A stretch of 64,000 nucleotides of DNA from Paralichthys olivaceus (lineage: Eukaryota; Chordata; Actinopteri; Pleuronectiformes; Paralichthyidae): assembly GCF_024713975.1 (NCBI RefSeq), contig NC_091099.1:5520501-5584500 (forward strand). The letters are read 5' to 3'. Every line of letters begins with the position of its first letter. The stretch's first letter is position 1. The notes under the pieces are model-generated. The model was not told where the DNA came from. It saw nothing but the letters and a program-made list of their open reading frames with translations, and searched no databases. The position numbers were made by a program, and so were the translations under genes. This document shows, piece after piece, positions 36,541 to 48,167 of this stretch.

Positions 36541-37430
36541 TTTTATAAAAGTTTTAAAGTTGATTGATTGTTTGGTAATCTGTTTCCTCCTGTTTGCGCT
36601 AAAATAAGCAATGTGGGTTAGTATTGAGCACAGCAACATGTCAGACTCTTCCTCAAACATATATTTCATAAAGAAGTACAGATTCCAGGAAGGTTGCTCT
36701 TTTTGCAAGGAGAGTAGAGAGACAACACCTTTTGATATTTCTAACATGAGGAGTTTAAATGCTTTGAATAAAGAGTTTGGGATGTTTTCCCTAAAGAATC
36801 CAGCAGTAAAACATGACTCGACGGTCTGGCCATATAAGCGGAGAACGGCAGCAGTAATGTCCCCATCTACAGTAGCTCCATTACCGCGCTCACACACAGT
36901 TGCATAATTGCATTTCATTTTTGCTTTCCTTTCTTCTGGGTAATTAGCCTCTAGCAAAGAGCTGCATACCCAGATAAATATAGATGTCTTCACATAGATG
37001 AGCGCCAAAGTTTCCTCTGTACACTTCGGAGTTCTTTGCCACTGGGCATGAGAGAGCAAAGGGAAATGTGATTTTAGTAAAAATGGATTTAGAAGAAAAA
37101 AATAGGTGCTGCCGTGCATTTGTCCCTGTTCGCCAAACTGATGGAAGGTAATCACATGAGATCCCTGGGCGCAGACCGTCTCTCCATCACTCAAAGTGGC
37201 TGCACGGAGCCAATCATCATCAGAACCACAGATAAATATACCTCACGATACTGACAAAAATAAATATCGCCTTCCTGTTTGCTTCCTCACCCTCTTTCTG
37301 TCACTCTGCCTCGCTCCAGCCTGCGTCTTGTTCATTAATGATGTTTATGTGTCCCTGGCTGACTCATATCCTCAGGAATGTATCACACTGAGCTCAGATC
37401 AGATTTTGATGTCCCATTAATCACAAATGG
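36541..37430 (-). other. Unassigned stretch with a long open frame, possibly conserved non-coding
   Basis: A minus-strand frame stays open from 37194 to 36505. It begins with TTG; the first ATG at 37119 would give 204 residues. I recognise no domain, signal peptide or family. There is an overlapping open frame on the other strand, and no clear promoter. The sequence has little simple repeat and looks composed, so it may be a conserved non-coding element upstream of the CHST1-like gene rather than a gene. Confidence 0.2.
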
Positions 37431-38933
37431 TTCACAACCAAAGACGTTTACTCCACAGGTGAGAGGGGAGAAGGAGTTGGGCTGACATCATCAGCCATTC
37501 TGTTTCAGTGTGGCTGAAACACCGATCGTATAATGAACCCATCAGGGTGACACGAACTTTGTGTGTTAAGATCTGGGGTTTCGGGCAGGATGACACAAAT
37601 GAGGACAGTGAACTGTTTGCGTTTCGATTCAGAGCCACTTTAAAAGCTGCTTGATCTGTGTTTGCGGCTGTTGAAGGACACAAGAGAAAAAAGAAAAGGC
37701 AGAGAAATGTTAGCATGACTGACAGCAGATAATAAGAAACTCTGTTCAAGCTTCTAGAAAACTATAGTGTCACTCATTCGAGCATGTAAGGGGGTTACAT
37801 GGCCAAGGCCCAACAGTCACCTTGAAATTAACCAAGCTGCACCAACACTTTCACACACTCACAGAGAGATATAGACCACTCACAGACACAGGAGACATTT
37901 GGTTTTCAGTTGCAGAAAAAGCTAAAGAGCTAAAAAAAACGAGAAGCGGCCATGGTGTAAAGTAAAATCCAGAGACAACGGGGTCAGCGTCGCTTGTAAT
38001 TGATTATCTCTGTTGGATCAGCCCAGGTTGATGCTGGTTGTTAGTTCCAGAGGACGGTCATCTGATAGGAACCTGATGAATCACTGAAGGCCAAGTCGTG
38101 ACGGAAAAGACGTCAAGCAGTTGTGAGTGTCAACGTCATCGTCTCCAAACATCTCCGTATCTGACCGACCACTGAAATACAGCCCCGGACTTTTAAAACT
38201 AAAAGGTTGCAGAGAATGTAGCCTCATCACATGACTCCTAGGCCACAGGTTTAGTTTTCCTTTCCAGTCGTGATCCGAAAGCTCAGCTGTGCACACTGCT
38301 GCCCTCTAGAGAATGGAAACAGATGCTTCAATGGATTGAACCAATTTGATTTGCAAGTGCTGCTTTGTCTCTGGCTCATAAGTCGTCCCCGCACCGGGAC
38401 TCACAGCAGGAATAATACACACTCTGTCAACAGCTGGAAGGGGACTGCGGGCTTCGGATGGCCTCAGCTTTTGGATCCCTCAAACAATAACAGCACTTAG
38501 AGAGGATAAAAGCCTGGGGGACAGGATCAAGAGAAGATTACACTGTGCGGTGCATGCTCCTCTGGAAGGTTTGAGTTGTAAATTCAGCGAGCACAGGAAT
38601 CGCTGCTGCTGAGATAAGACAGCTAGCAGCAAAAGTATTGGAGGTAATGACATTTGCGCAGGGTGCAGGAAAGGCAGTTGCCTCAGTGGAAAAAAAAGGC
38701 AACAAATGAAGTTAGAAGTTAGTGATGAGAGAGGGACTGAGGGATTTGGGATGGAAGTGACTGAGGGATGTGACAGTGCCAAAGATTTTTCTATTAAGAC
38801 ACCTTGGTGTGTTGGCTGATCCTCTGAGGGAAGCTGTTTGTTGGCAGAGTCTGATGATCAATCCTGGAAAAACACAAAGAGTTGAGCAACGGTGGCAACG
38901 GGAGGAGTCTGTTCTCGCTTCTCTTTCTAAACC
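37431..38933. other. Intron or intergenic stretch, nothing recognised
   Basis: Short frames only. A fragment near 37800-37850 (GGCCAAGGCCCAACAGTCACC) resembles the repeat copy at 30124. If the first exon near 40 kb is real, this lies in the first intron of the CHST1-like gene. Confidence 0.4.
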
Positions 38934-38943
38934 AACACACACA

Positions 38944-38983
<40 letters not shown>

Positions 38984-39108
38984 GTGCCACAGGCTGAGAG
39001 CTGAGCAGCAGAGCGCTGCAGCGTGCAAAGGAGCTGCATCGGACCCCGGGCTACATGAGGAGCTTCTATGATAGTGGAGAAGATGAATCTTGTCCTACAT
39101 GATTCCTC

Positions 39109-39158
<50 letters not shown>

Positions 39159-39300
39159 CCCTGAGAGCAGTGGAAGGAAAAATGAAGAGACGGGTCAATG
39201 CTTCATCCCAAATGATCTGATCTTGTCTTTCTGAGAATTTATTTATTTTACAGGATGCCAAGTGTAATTTTTGTTCTAACTGTTTATTTTAGTAACACGG

Positions 39301-39350
<50 letters not shown>

Positions 39351-39538
39351 AACATAACGTTGACTCACAGTGTTTTCCTGGAGACAGTCTACAATAACCT
39401 TAACCACAGTTACTACTTACCTAACCCTAACCCTAACCATAACCTAATCTTAACCTACACATAAACTTAAAACATGTCTTTACCTTAAAATGTAATAATT
39501 GACAGTTTTAGATCCCCACAATATGAGTAACACCTGGA

Positions 39539-39569
<31 letters not shown>
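38934..39569. repeat. Cluster of four (CA)n microsatellites
   Basis: Nearly pure CA arrays at about 38934-38982, 39112-39157, 39303-39348 and 39541-39569, separated by unique sequence of 130-200 bases. A short run of telomere-like CCTAACCCTAACC lies between the last two (about 39420-39437). All Thr-His or Val-Cys rich frames here are artefacts. Confidence 0.9.
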
Positions 39570-39572
<3 letters not shown>

Positions 39573-40021
39573 GTTTAAGTCCAAAATTAAAGATGAGGAA
39601 AGGGAAAAATGAATGCTAGGTGCAGTGATGATGAGATTAAGGTTTATATAATATGTTCATATGGGTTATAGAAGGTGTATGAGTGAGGGAGCTGCAACTT
39701 TTGAGCTGGTCACAGTGATGCACAGAAGAAATGTGTAACTAAAACCATTGATAATAACGCAGCATTGATTGGATGATAGTATAATGACAACCCTTTCTAT
39801 AGGGTTCTAATTGAATGAGCACCTGCTGTGTGATTATAATGAATGCGTTAGAAGTCCCTGTAGGACGTGCATCTTCAGAGACTCTGTAAGTCGCTGTAAA
39901 GAGAAATAATCGCTGTATTTACAGATGCCTCTCTGTTAGATCACAGTTCAGCTCAGCTGCGACTCGCTGCGCGTAAAACGCACAACAGATGCATGAGATA
40001 ATAAAAGAAATCATGTCTTAC

Positions 40022-40097
40022 CATCAACGCTGTGCATCAGCTGTAGGATTCCTGCGGCTGCTCCCGTCTTCCAGCCTGCATGTGTAAAAGTTTGTGA

Positions 40098-40140
<43 letters not shown>

Positions 40141-40350
40141 GGTGAGGCGGAGGGATCAGCGCTCTCAGGGCTGGAGATGCGCCATGGATGGAGCAAGGCG
40201 AGAGGCTGAGTGAGGAGGAGGCATCAGCCCTCCTGAGACCACACAGGCTACTGGAGCCCACACTCCAGATTGGATGGGAGATTGGCTCGCCGTGCGTTAC
40301 GCGTTCGTGCCGCGGGGGTACGTTTTTTTTTTTTCTTCTATCACGTCCTG
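40022..40350 (-). promoter_or_regulatory. Probable non-coding first exon and promoter of the CHST1-like gene
   Basis: On the minus strand a good donor (GATG|GTAAGA, exon end 40022) follows GC-richer, CpG-containing sequence (GCGTTACGCGTTCGTGCCGCGG near 40296-40317 on plus). The CHST1-like coding exon starts with an acceptor at 35573 and only 33 bases before its ATG, so an upstream 5' UTR exon is required. This is the best candidate. It would contain a (CA)n run (40099-40139) in the 5' UTR. Confidence 0.4.
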
Positions 40351-40596
40351 GCAATGCATTTGATCTGCACAGGCAGTAAATAAAACCAGGACATACATTT
40401 CTGTTGCCATCACTTATTATATTTGCTTGCAGACGCGGGAGAGGAGCAGAGAGATGCCCCGTGATTCATGCAGGCGGGTGTCATCAGCCTCATCCAGGCA
40501 TCAACAATCATCTCAGCATCCCACCACGAGCGCACCAGCCTCCTCCTCAGTCAATGTCCCTGCAGGGAGTCTCTCCATATTCCTTCAAATGGGGCT

Positions 40597-40599
<3 letters not shown>

Positions 40600-40637
<38 letters not shown>
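40600..40637. repeat. (CA)n microsatellite
   Basis: Nearly pure CA array about 38 bases long. With the array at 40099-40139 and those at 38.9-39.6 kb it makes six arrays in 1.7 kb. Confidence 0.9.
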
Positions 40638-40639
<2 letters not shown>

Positions 40640-42515
40640 CACATCACAACCACACACGTGTCCCCTGATTACAGCAACACACTGACCTCTACCTCTGCTC
40701 ATCCCACTGAGGATGGCTGCTGTCACCCCTTCCTTGCAGATGACTCCCCCAGTGAGGAGGGATGGGTGCCATATCATTGCCCCCTCGGGGGTTACAGTGG
40801 GGTCAGTTTTACCCACTGACAGCTGCATTACTCCTGGGAATGGGAACGGAATTTACCCCCCCCCACCCCCACCCCCTGAGGCAGAGTCACGCTGGCTAAA
40901 AGAGTGTCCTCACTGAGATTCACATGAGAGATTGGTGAAATAATGTGGCTGCAGCTTCTCAGGTCTCAATTCTGCTTTTCGATGAGTTGTCAAAGCATCA
41001 GAAGCCGTAAAGCTCCAGTGTGGGATTAGTAGTCCCAGCCAAAACCTCTTTCACACCAGAATTAGCAGGTAAATGCAAGATTTTAAGCAGTTTTACCTGA
41101 GTTGAAATAACCTGTGTATAACCGCTGATTTTGGTGTAAGAGTTAGAGAAGCTCTCTCACCTTCTATCTTCTGATACAAGATAAGATAAGATACAAAAAA
41201 AAAAAAATACACAAACATTTGTTGCTATTTCCGCAACAACACCCGGAAGTTCAATGTGTTGAATATCGTCTCCCCGAAACTGGAGCCGATACTGCAGAGT
41301 CATTTGACCCGGGAGTGAATGCAGATCATCCATTTCCCCCTGCAGACAAAAACCACAAGTTAGGAGGCATTAGCAGGGTTTTGAACGGAATAGGGGCTTA
41401 ACTTGTGTTTAAAGCTCTCGGGGCAGTGTTGGCTACAACAGAATACACAAAATCAAAACCAGACAAAAAATGTCTCACCAGAGGCACTGAGGGACAATAC
41501 CCGCCAAAGGTTTTACCCCACAAAAGACAATAAGGTGCCAAGAACTCCCGGTGAGTGATACAAGAACGTCCTGTGCTCCACGCCTCCCTGAGCCGAGCCC
41601 TCGCTCCGCCCGCCCACAGCATCGATTCTCCAGCTCTGGGGAGCCAAACGCCCCCACGCCTTCTTAGTGAGATTGGAAACAGGCAATAAGAAAAAGTTGA
41701 ATTTTCCGAAAGTGGAAACTGAGTCCTCCAACGGCCTCCATGTTTAGTTATACCCACACTTTATCTTCACCACGCACAAATGCAAAGAGCAAAAAATCAA
41801 ACGTGTGAGAGATTCACCGGCTCCCTTTGTTGTTTTTCCTAAACAAATGCCTCATTCTGCACACTGTCCTCCCCATCTCTGTGATCCACCCCATATCTGA
41901 TCTTGAACATGACAGCAGTCTTTTATCATAACGTGGATGGAAACGTTCAGTGGAAATCCCTCGACTGTTTGGAATAACCTTGTCTCTGTATACTTCACTT
42001 TTTGTTTGTATCTGTGCTCGCTTGGCAACTTCTACACCTTCCACTTCTCTTGTAAAGATGCAATCCTTCAGTCAGCTTGTCACGAGGGAGAGCACGTCTC
42101 ACAAAAGTTATCTAAGGGAGGAATTTTGCCTGTGGAGGAAAGCCACTGTTTCTATACACTACATCTCACTTGAGGGAGTGAGAGGGAAGTAAAAGCAGAG
42201 GCTTCTTTCAGCCCTCCCTCGCTGTAAGTGCAATAAGCAGGTGAAAAGAAATCTCATTTCACCCACGAGTATGCCAGCAGAGACAGCTAAATTTAATTCA
42301 CCAAACAACCACACCAACACACTTTCTCTATTGCTCAGTGGTATTGCACAACTTCTGAGAACTTCTCCGCAGTTATTGTTGCTCGTTCAGTAAAAGCAGT
42401 TATTTAATCTAAAGCAAGAGTTTGACAGTTTGGAAAATAGACTCATTTCCTTTCTTGTTGAGGGTTTGGTGAGAAGATTGATATGTTGCTAACGCACTCT
42501 GTGAGTTTAATACGA

Positions 42516-42555
42516 AGCTTCTATTTCTTCTTCAATAGAAGAAGAAATAGAAGCT
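42516..42555. repeat. Perfect inverted repeat (18-bp arms, 4-base loop)
   Basis: Arm 1 AGCTTCTATTTCTTCTTC (42516-42533), loop AATA, arm 2 GAAGAAGAAATAGAAGCT (42538-42555), with no mismatch. It lies at the right end of a worn teleost repeat. The arms are polypyrimidine/polypurine biased. The stem is shorter than a typical microRNA precursor. Confidence 0.9.
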
Positions 42556-44585
42556 GTTACGATATTAACCTTGAATGATGAGGACATTCATTTGGTGCAT
42601 TCAATCTAGTTCTGCACCTGAAGTTGGAGATGCTGCCAGTAATACCAGAGTCAAACAGAAACCCTACTACAGACAACGCGCTGACGTCAGACACACGCCT
42701 CCTCTACAAACCAGTCAATGTCAAGAACAGGCCTGTGTAGGTATGTCAAACAAAAGTCTATAGTTTGTTCCGTAAATAACAATGTGAAACCAAAACCAAC
42801 CAGATCCAATATAAAGCAATGTAACAAAACATGAGCTAATAATGTTAGCTTAGCTGAACGACCAGGCTTCTTTCCTCAATGTTTTTTTTCCAATGTCATG
42901 ATTCAATTCAGTGGTTCTGACCCCAATCAGACTCAGTGTCCGAGTGGGTGTGATTGCTCGTTATCCTGAAGCTCACAGGGCTCCTGACCCGACTCGCCTC
43001 TCCGCTGCCTGGTGTCTCACCCATAGAGACGCCCCTCACAGTCTGCTTTCGATGGAAGCTCAAGCCGACCATTTTCACAAACCAAAGCTTTCAGCTAACA
43101 TTTACTCAGCCGCCGCGTTCCCACCCGGCTTGCCAATTTTCGCAGGGCTCCATTTATTACATTTGGAGAGGACCGGTAGTGAGGTGGTTCACTGCTGGCA
43201 GGATGGGAGAGATCCGCTGAGTGACACACAGGATGAGGAGGGGAAGGGAGAATGTGGGACACGAAAAGATGAGGGGGGGAGAGAAGGAGCAGGAGGGGGA
43301 GCGAGAAAGTTTACCCCTCCATCTGTGCAACATAGGTGTGGCTGTGCTGGCTCACGACGCACGTCTGCGTGATTGTTTTTGAAGGAGAGATCTCTTGAAT
43401 ATAGATGGTCTCATTTTCATTCTCCTGTCTGCTGAGATTTTTTATTTCAGCTTTAATCCAACAGACTCTGCACATGAGTGAACAAGCCGGCTCTGCTTGC
43501 GTCAGGGAACCCTGCCGCCTACAGAAAAAAAAGAGACCTGTAATTATCTGCTAGAAACATGCAGGTCTCTCTTCAATGAAATTAAAACTTTTTCCTGGTT
43601 TTTAAGTTTCCTCCTGGCATCCATCATGACTTCCACAGAGGACTCTTTCTGCTTCTTACATACCAGAAGAGCCAATTACATGAAGAGGAATTTTCTGGTC
43701 CAACCATTTGATAGCTTTTTTTGCTCCTCTTTACAAAACATTTCCCTTCTGATATATCAACCCAACTAATAAAAAGGTGGATAAACTAATTCTGCTTTTA
43801 AACGCCACAAAAGCAGGGGATTAAAAACCAGACTGAGTATTTGCGATGCTCCTTCTGTTCTCCGACAGTTTGATCACACAGGGGAGCTGAAGTTTTATCG
43901 AGTATCACAGCGTCTCAGCCTCACGCCCTCTGGATTCAACGTTATAGACTTCAAATCAAATCTGCTGGACGGGAAGTCCAGAGGGAAGCCGGTTTTTATT
44001 GAGAGCATTTGATTGGTCCCAGTCTCGCTTGGATTGGCCCTCTGAAAATAACAGACATAAATTCCTGCATGGCTGCGATCCAACCAGACACCTCCACATG
44101 TCGAGGCGCAGAGCGAGCAGACCGCTATTAGTGAGGAAAAAAAGCCCCGAGTGGCTTGTCTCTAACATGTTGTTGGTTGTCGTTGTTTTTTTTACCCATG
44201 AGGCCTCCTGCTGCTACTGTTTCATCCCCTGCACCTTCACTGTAAAACCATCAGCGGTGCTCTCTGGTGCATAAGTGGTGCCATTAGCCCAACACATCAC
44301 ACTGTGGCTAGACAACAGCAATAGTGAGGCTCTCTCTCTCTCTCTTTATCCCCACCAACTGCTTCACACTCACAGGGCGCACAGCCATCACATTTGTGGG
44401 AGTAATAGGCCTGGCAAATTACAGCAGATTGGGCCTTGGCTCAGCCCCGAAGCCGCCAGGGAGCATCCAGCAGACGAGCTGATTCCACAGAGCACGTCCT
44501 CCTGATCGCACAGGAACAGATGAAGGAGTGTGCTGACATTCACTCTCTGTGATTCTGATTGTAGCATGGGCGAGAGAAGTGGACC

Positions 44586-44588
<3 letters not shown>

Positions 44589-44654
<66 letters not shown>
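44589..44654. repeat. (TG)n microsatellite
   Basis: About 66 bases of pure TG. Confidence 0.95.
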
Positions 44655-44655
<1 letters not shown>

Positions 44656-46928
44656 TGCGTCAATGAGAGAGAGAGAAAACTTCAGATAATCTTCAAATCA
44701 GAAGTCTGGTCACACGTGTGTTCTGCAGAAGTTGTGCGAGCAAGTGAACACAGGAGACTCTGAGGAGCAACTTGTCTGAAATACAATTTCCTGGCTGATT
44801 TCATTGATTATTTCCGTAACTTTTTCTTCTCCTCAGTTTGTTTAAACTAGAACGTGCATGCAGCTCGGGCTGACACAGACATGCACTTGCAGCTCAAACA
44901 CGCCCTCCCACACAACACAGATGGTCTGAGAGATGCCTCGACAATTAAGCAGATCCATTTAAAGTCTCTCGCCGTAATAAGCCAAAAGAAGCCTGCTGCT
45001 GGATCTCGGTGTTCTCGGAGGCGCTCTGATTGTTCGGCGCCGTGTCGGGCCTCCTGGGGCCACTCGGGGTGTGACCGAGCCCTTTCTTAATTACACCTGA
45101 GAGTAACAGCTGCTCCTCTTCCACATCTGTGTCTCCATCAATCAAACCAATGAAGAGGTGCAGGCTGTTTGGAGCTAAATGGAAAATATATATACATAAA
45201 TATATATATCCTTTTCTTTCACATGTAGAAACAAATGTTTGATAAAATCCTTTATACTTTGATATTTAATTATTTCTCTCTTTTAACGCACAGTGGTTGC
45301 CTTGACCTTCGTTCATATTTAATTCAAATCTCTGGTCTATAGATATAATGGTATTCATACGTTTTGGTCGATTTTTAAACCCATGTATTTTTAACACTTT
45401 TTATGTATTTTTAATAAAAGTGCTTCATCTCAGGGTTGTGAAACACAAAAAGAGGGGAAATCAGGGAAAGACAAGATTTGTAAAGGACATCTACATTATG
45501 TGTTTTTTTTAACGTATCTGCTCTAAAGAAATACGACAGATAACATCATCAAAAGCAAAACAATCAGTTTAGGATTTTATCTTCTATTTTCCATTTCATG
45601 CATTTGAAGCAGCTATTGGCTCAGAATCAATTTAAAAACAAAGATGTAGAATGATTTAATGTTTTATATGGAGCAGCTGAGCAAATATTTCCTAACGGAA
45701 GCCATATTTCCTCTAAGGATGCACTGGCACTGTACATAAATATTTATCAGGGCTCCAAAAGGTTAAGTGTGTGGGAGTAATAGAATCTGGCAGCTGAAAA
45801 TACTGCTGAAGCACAACATCTCCAGATTGTTTTACATGATGAAAAAGCTTCTTAAATCCACCGTGCTACCTAATGGCCCTCGCATCGTCAAACATCACTG
45901 AAGATTTATTTTCTCCTTTTTTAGCTGTGAAAATGTTGAGCACGACGACCATGGAAATAAAAAAATGATAAATATAAACACGTCTTTTTAAAGCAGTGAC
46001 ACTGAAAACAACAGGTTGAGGCTGATGTTGCAGCTCGAAGGGCAAAATCTGTATTTAGTAAATATGCAATAGAAGTGAATCTCTTCCAATGTGCTCATGA
46101 ATATTGCAGCTTGTTGCTGCCTCTGTGGGAGATGTGCAGAAGTGCAGACTGTGACCTAGCATGTCAGGTGTAATGCAGCACCACAGAAACACTAGAAGCA
46201 GTGTGGTTGATTCAAGATGGTGGAGGCCACAGCAAAGTTTCACATTAGGACGTTTACTCACTCACATGATAAGGTCTAAGTCAACATCCAACCCTGACTC
46301 AAAACCCCAAATATACTTTTAACACTTGGAATCTTCCTGAGATGAAACAAAGGAGATATGAGATGTTAATTACAAAGTTGTAGAGGTGATGATTGGTGGA
46401 TGTTCCACAGAGCCACGTTAGCTGTTTCCCCCTGTTCCCAATCTCCCTGCTCAGCATCACACTTGCTGTCCAGACATGAGAGTCTTATTAGTTTTTACTT
46501 TTAACTTTGACTAATAAAGCAAAATAGAGTATTTCCCAAAATGCACTGTTCCTTAATGCATTCAATTGTTTTCTTGAGATAGAGGAACACAGTCTGATTG
46601 TTCCAGATTTTGCAGTTCCACTAATATATAGAGCCACATTCCAGGTAGCAAAACCAGAATAGAAATTAAGTGACTGACTATAAAGGCTGGATAAATATTT
46701 TAAACACCTTATGAAAATCATCTTATTCTCCGACTGTGCAGCATATGCAAGATATATTATTCACTGTTCTGTGAATGAATCCCTTATGAGCGTATAATTA
46801 CACAAGATATAAAAAGCTACAGCTGTAAGTGCGCAGCAGTTTCTGCAGACTTCTGTCAGATGAGACTATTCTTCACAAAGAAATTCAATCATTTTGTGTT
46901 TTGATGATGGAGAAAATGGTTCAACACG

Positions 46929-47336
46929 TCAGTTCAAAACCCCCCAGACCTGTTCAATTTGCTTCTTGTGACTACGAAGGCCATAGCCCATGATCCACCT
47001 CATTGTCGTCCTCATCGAACCAGAACTCCCTGTGCCCTGTGGGATGGAGGCACTGTCGTCCTGGAAGAGGTCACTCCCGTCAGGATAGAAGTGTTTCCTC
47101 ATCATTGATTTCAAATGAGTTGATTTGCAGTGACATTGCCTCAGAGGGGACGAGTGGACATGAGCCATGTCAACAAAATGACCTGGCAGCTTCACTAAGC
47201 CACCGACAGCATGGGTGAAGCATTCAGCCTGGTTCTCCTGCCGTGCTTCACACATATGCACTCGCCCACTTCTTGAGAATATGCTGAAGGATGACTCATC
47301 TGACCACATCCCCACTGCTCTCTCTGAGATAGTCAA
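46929..47336 (-). pseudogene. Tc1/mariner-type transposase C-terminal remnant
   Basis: The minus-strand frame contains MWSDESSFSIFSRSGRVH, the stretch around the first catalytic Asp of Tc1-like transposases, then a worn middle part, then LFQDDSA, which corresponds to the second catalytic Asp region, and QIEQVWGVLN, which aligns with the IEPLWSVLE-like block around the third acidic residue of the family. The HG/GGGS-type middle motif is lost and the frame ends early, so it cannot be active. No terminal inverted repeats were found around it. It is a fossil in the gene-poor stretch, next to another dispersed repeat on its right. Confidence 0.75.
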
Positions 47337-47589
47337 CTGACTGTTCCTGCTGACACAGTCGGATCATGTCCTTAATTGACATTTTCAGTTTCTCCTCTGT
47401 TTTTCATTCCCCAATACACAAGCATCAAATTTGTGCTGTCGACCTTTCTCTGTTTACTGACGTCTTTACTGTGGATCTAAAGGCAGATGTCACTGTTTTT
47501 TCTGTCTGCAACAAATTCTCTCAAAGGGAGATCTTTGTTGTATTGATGAAAAATCTGAATCATCTGGTGTGTGGTTTTCACCCCTGTCC

Positions 47590-47880
47590 ATTCGTTTGTT
47601 AGTTAGCAGGATTACAAATGACGGATTACCATGAAACTTAGTGAATTGATGTGATATGGATCAGGAAAGAACTCATTACATTTTGGTGCGGACTCAGATC
47701 AGGCGGTGGATCGAGTAAGGTTCTTTATCCACTAACATTTTTCTTTCCTCAGAGAATAAATCATGGATCTTGATGAAAAAAATCATTAATATTTAGGGGA
47801 CTGATATTTATGACTGTGTGAAATCTGGTGCAGATCCAGATTTGAAATGTGGTTTCATAAAGGGACTGTTACGGGCATTG
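47590..47880. repeat. Teleost dispersed repeat copy (opposite orientation to 30124-30370)
   Basis: Ordered words GTTAGCAGGATTACAAATGAC, ACTTAGTGAATTGATG, TATGGATCAGGAAAGAACTCATTA, TTTTGGTGCGGA, AAATCATGGATCTTGATG, CTGGTGCAGATCCAGA and GGTTTCATAAAGGGACTGTT. It is non-coding, and I recall it as common in fish genomes. Confidence 0.6.
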
Positions 47881-48167
47881 GTTTATTCTGGTTTATTCTG
47901 GTGTATTTAGTTGTGTCCAGTGTGAGAATAGTGAGTTCAGGACACTGTGACTTATTCAGGTTTGATGTGTGGTCAGTGGGTGAGAAGAGACTCGGAGCCT
48001 CTACTACTTTCAGTGGCCTCAGTGTGGAGGTGCTGGATAATTACACTCTTGCCAAAATGCAATAATTAAAAAAACACAACTTCTCTGTAACAAGCTCCTC
48101 CAGCTGCACAAATCAGATTCAGATTAGATGACGATGAGACATGTTTCAGCTTCTGCTTTAAAAACCT

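Larger units (their letters stand above)
40640..46900. other. Gene-poor stretch
   Basis: No supported gene. It contains a C-run at about 40856-40876, a GATAA run near 41180, a worn teleost repeat at about 42415-42480 (TTTGACAGTTTGG... GAGAAGATTGATATGTTGCT), a hairpin at 42516-42555, a (TG)n array at 44589-44654, and (TA)n at about 45185-45212. Frames such as 42911-43372 show no known domain. Confidence 0.5.

Noticed and set aside
42911..43372. 153-codon plus-strand frame
   Set aside because: Low-complexity Gly/Glu end, no domain, no splice or promoter context.
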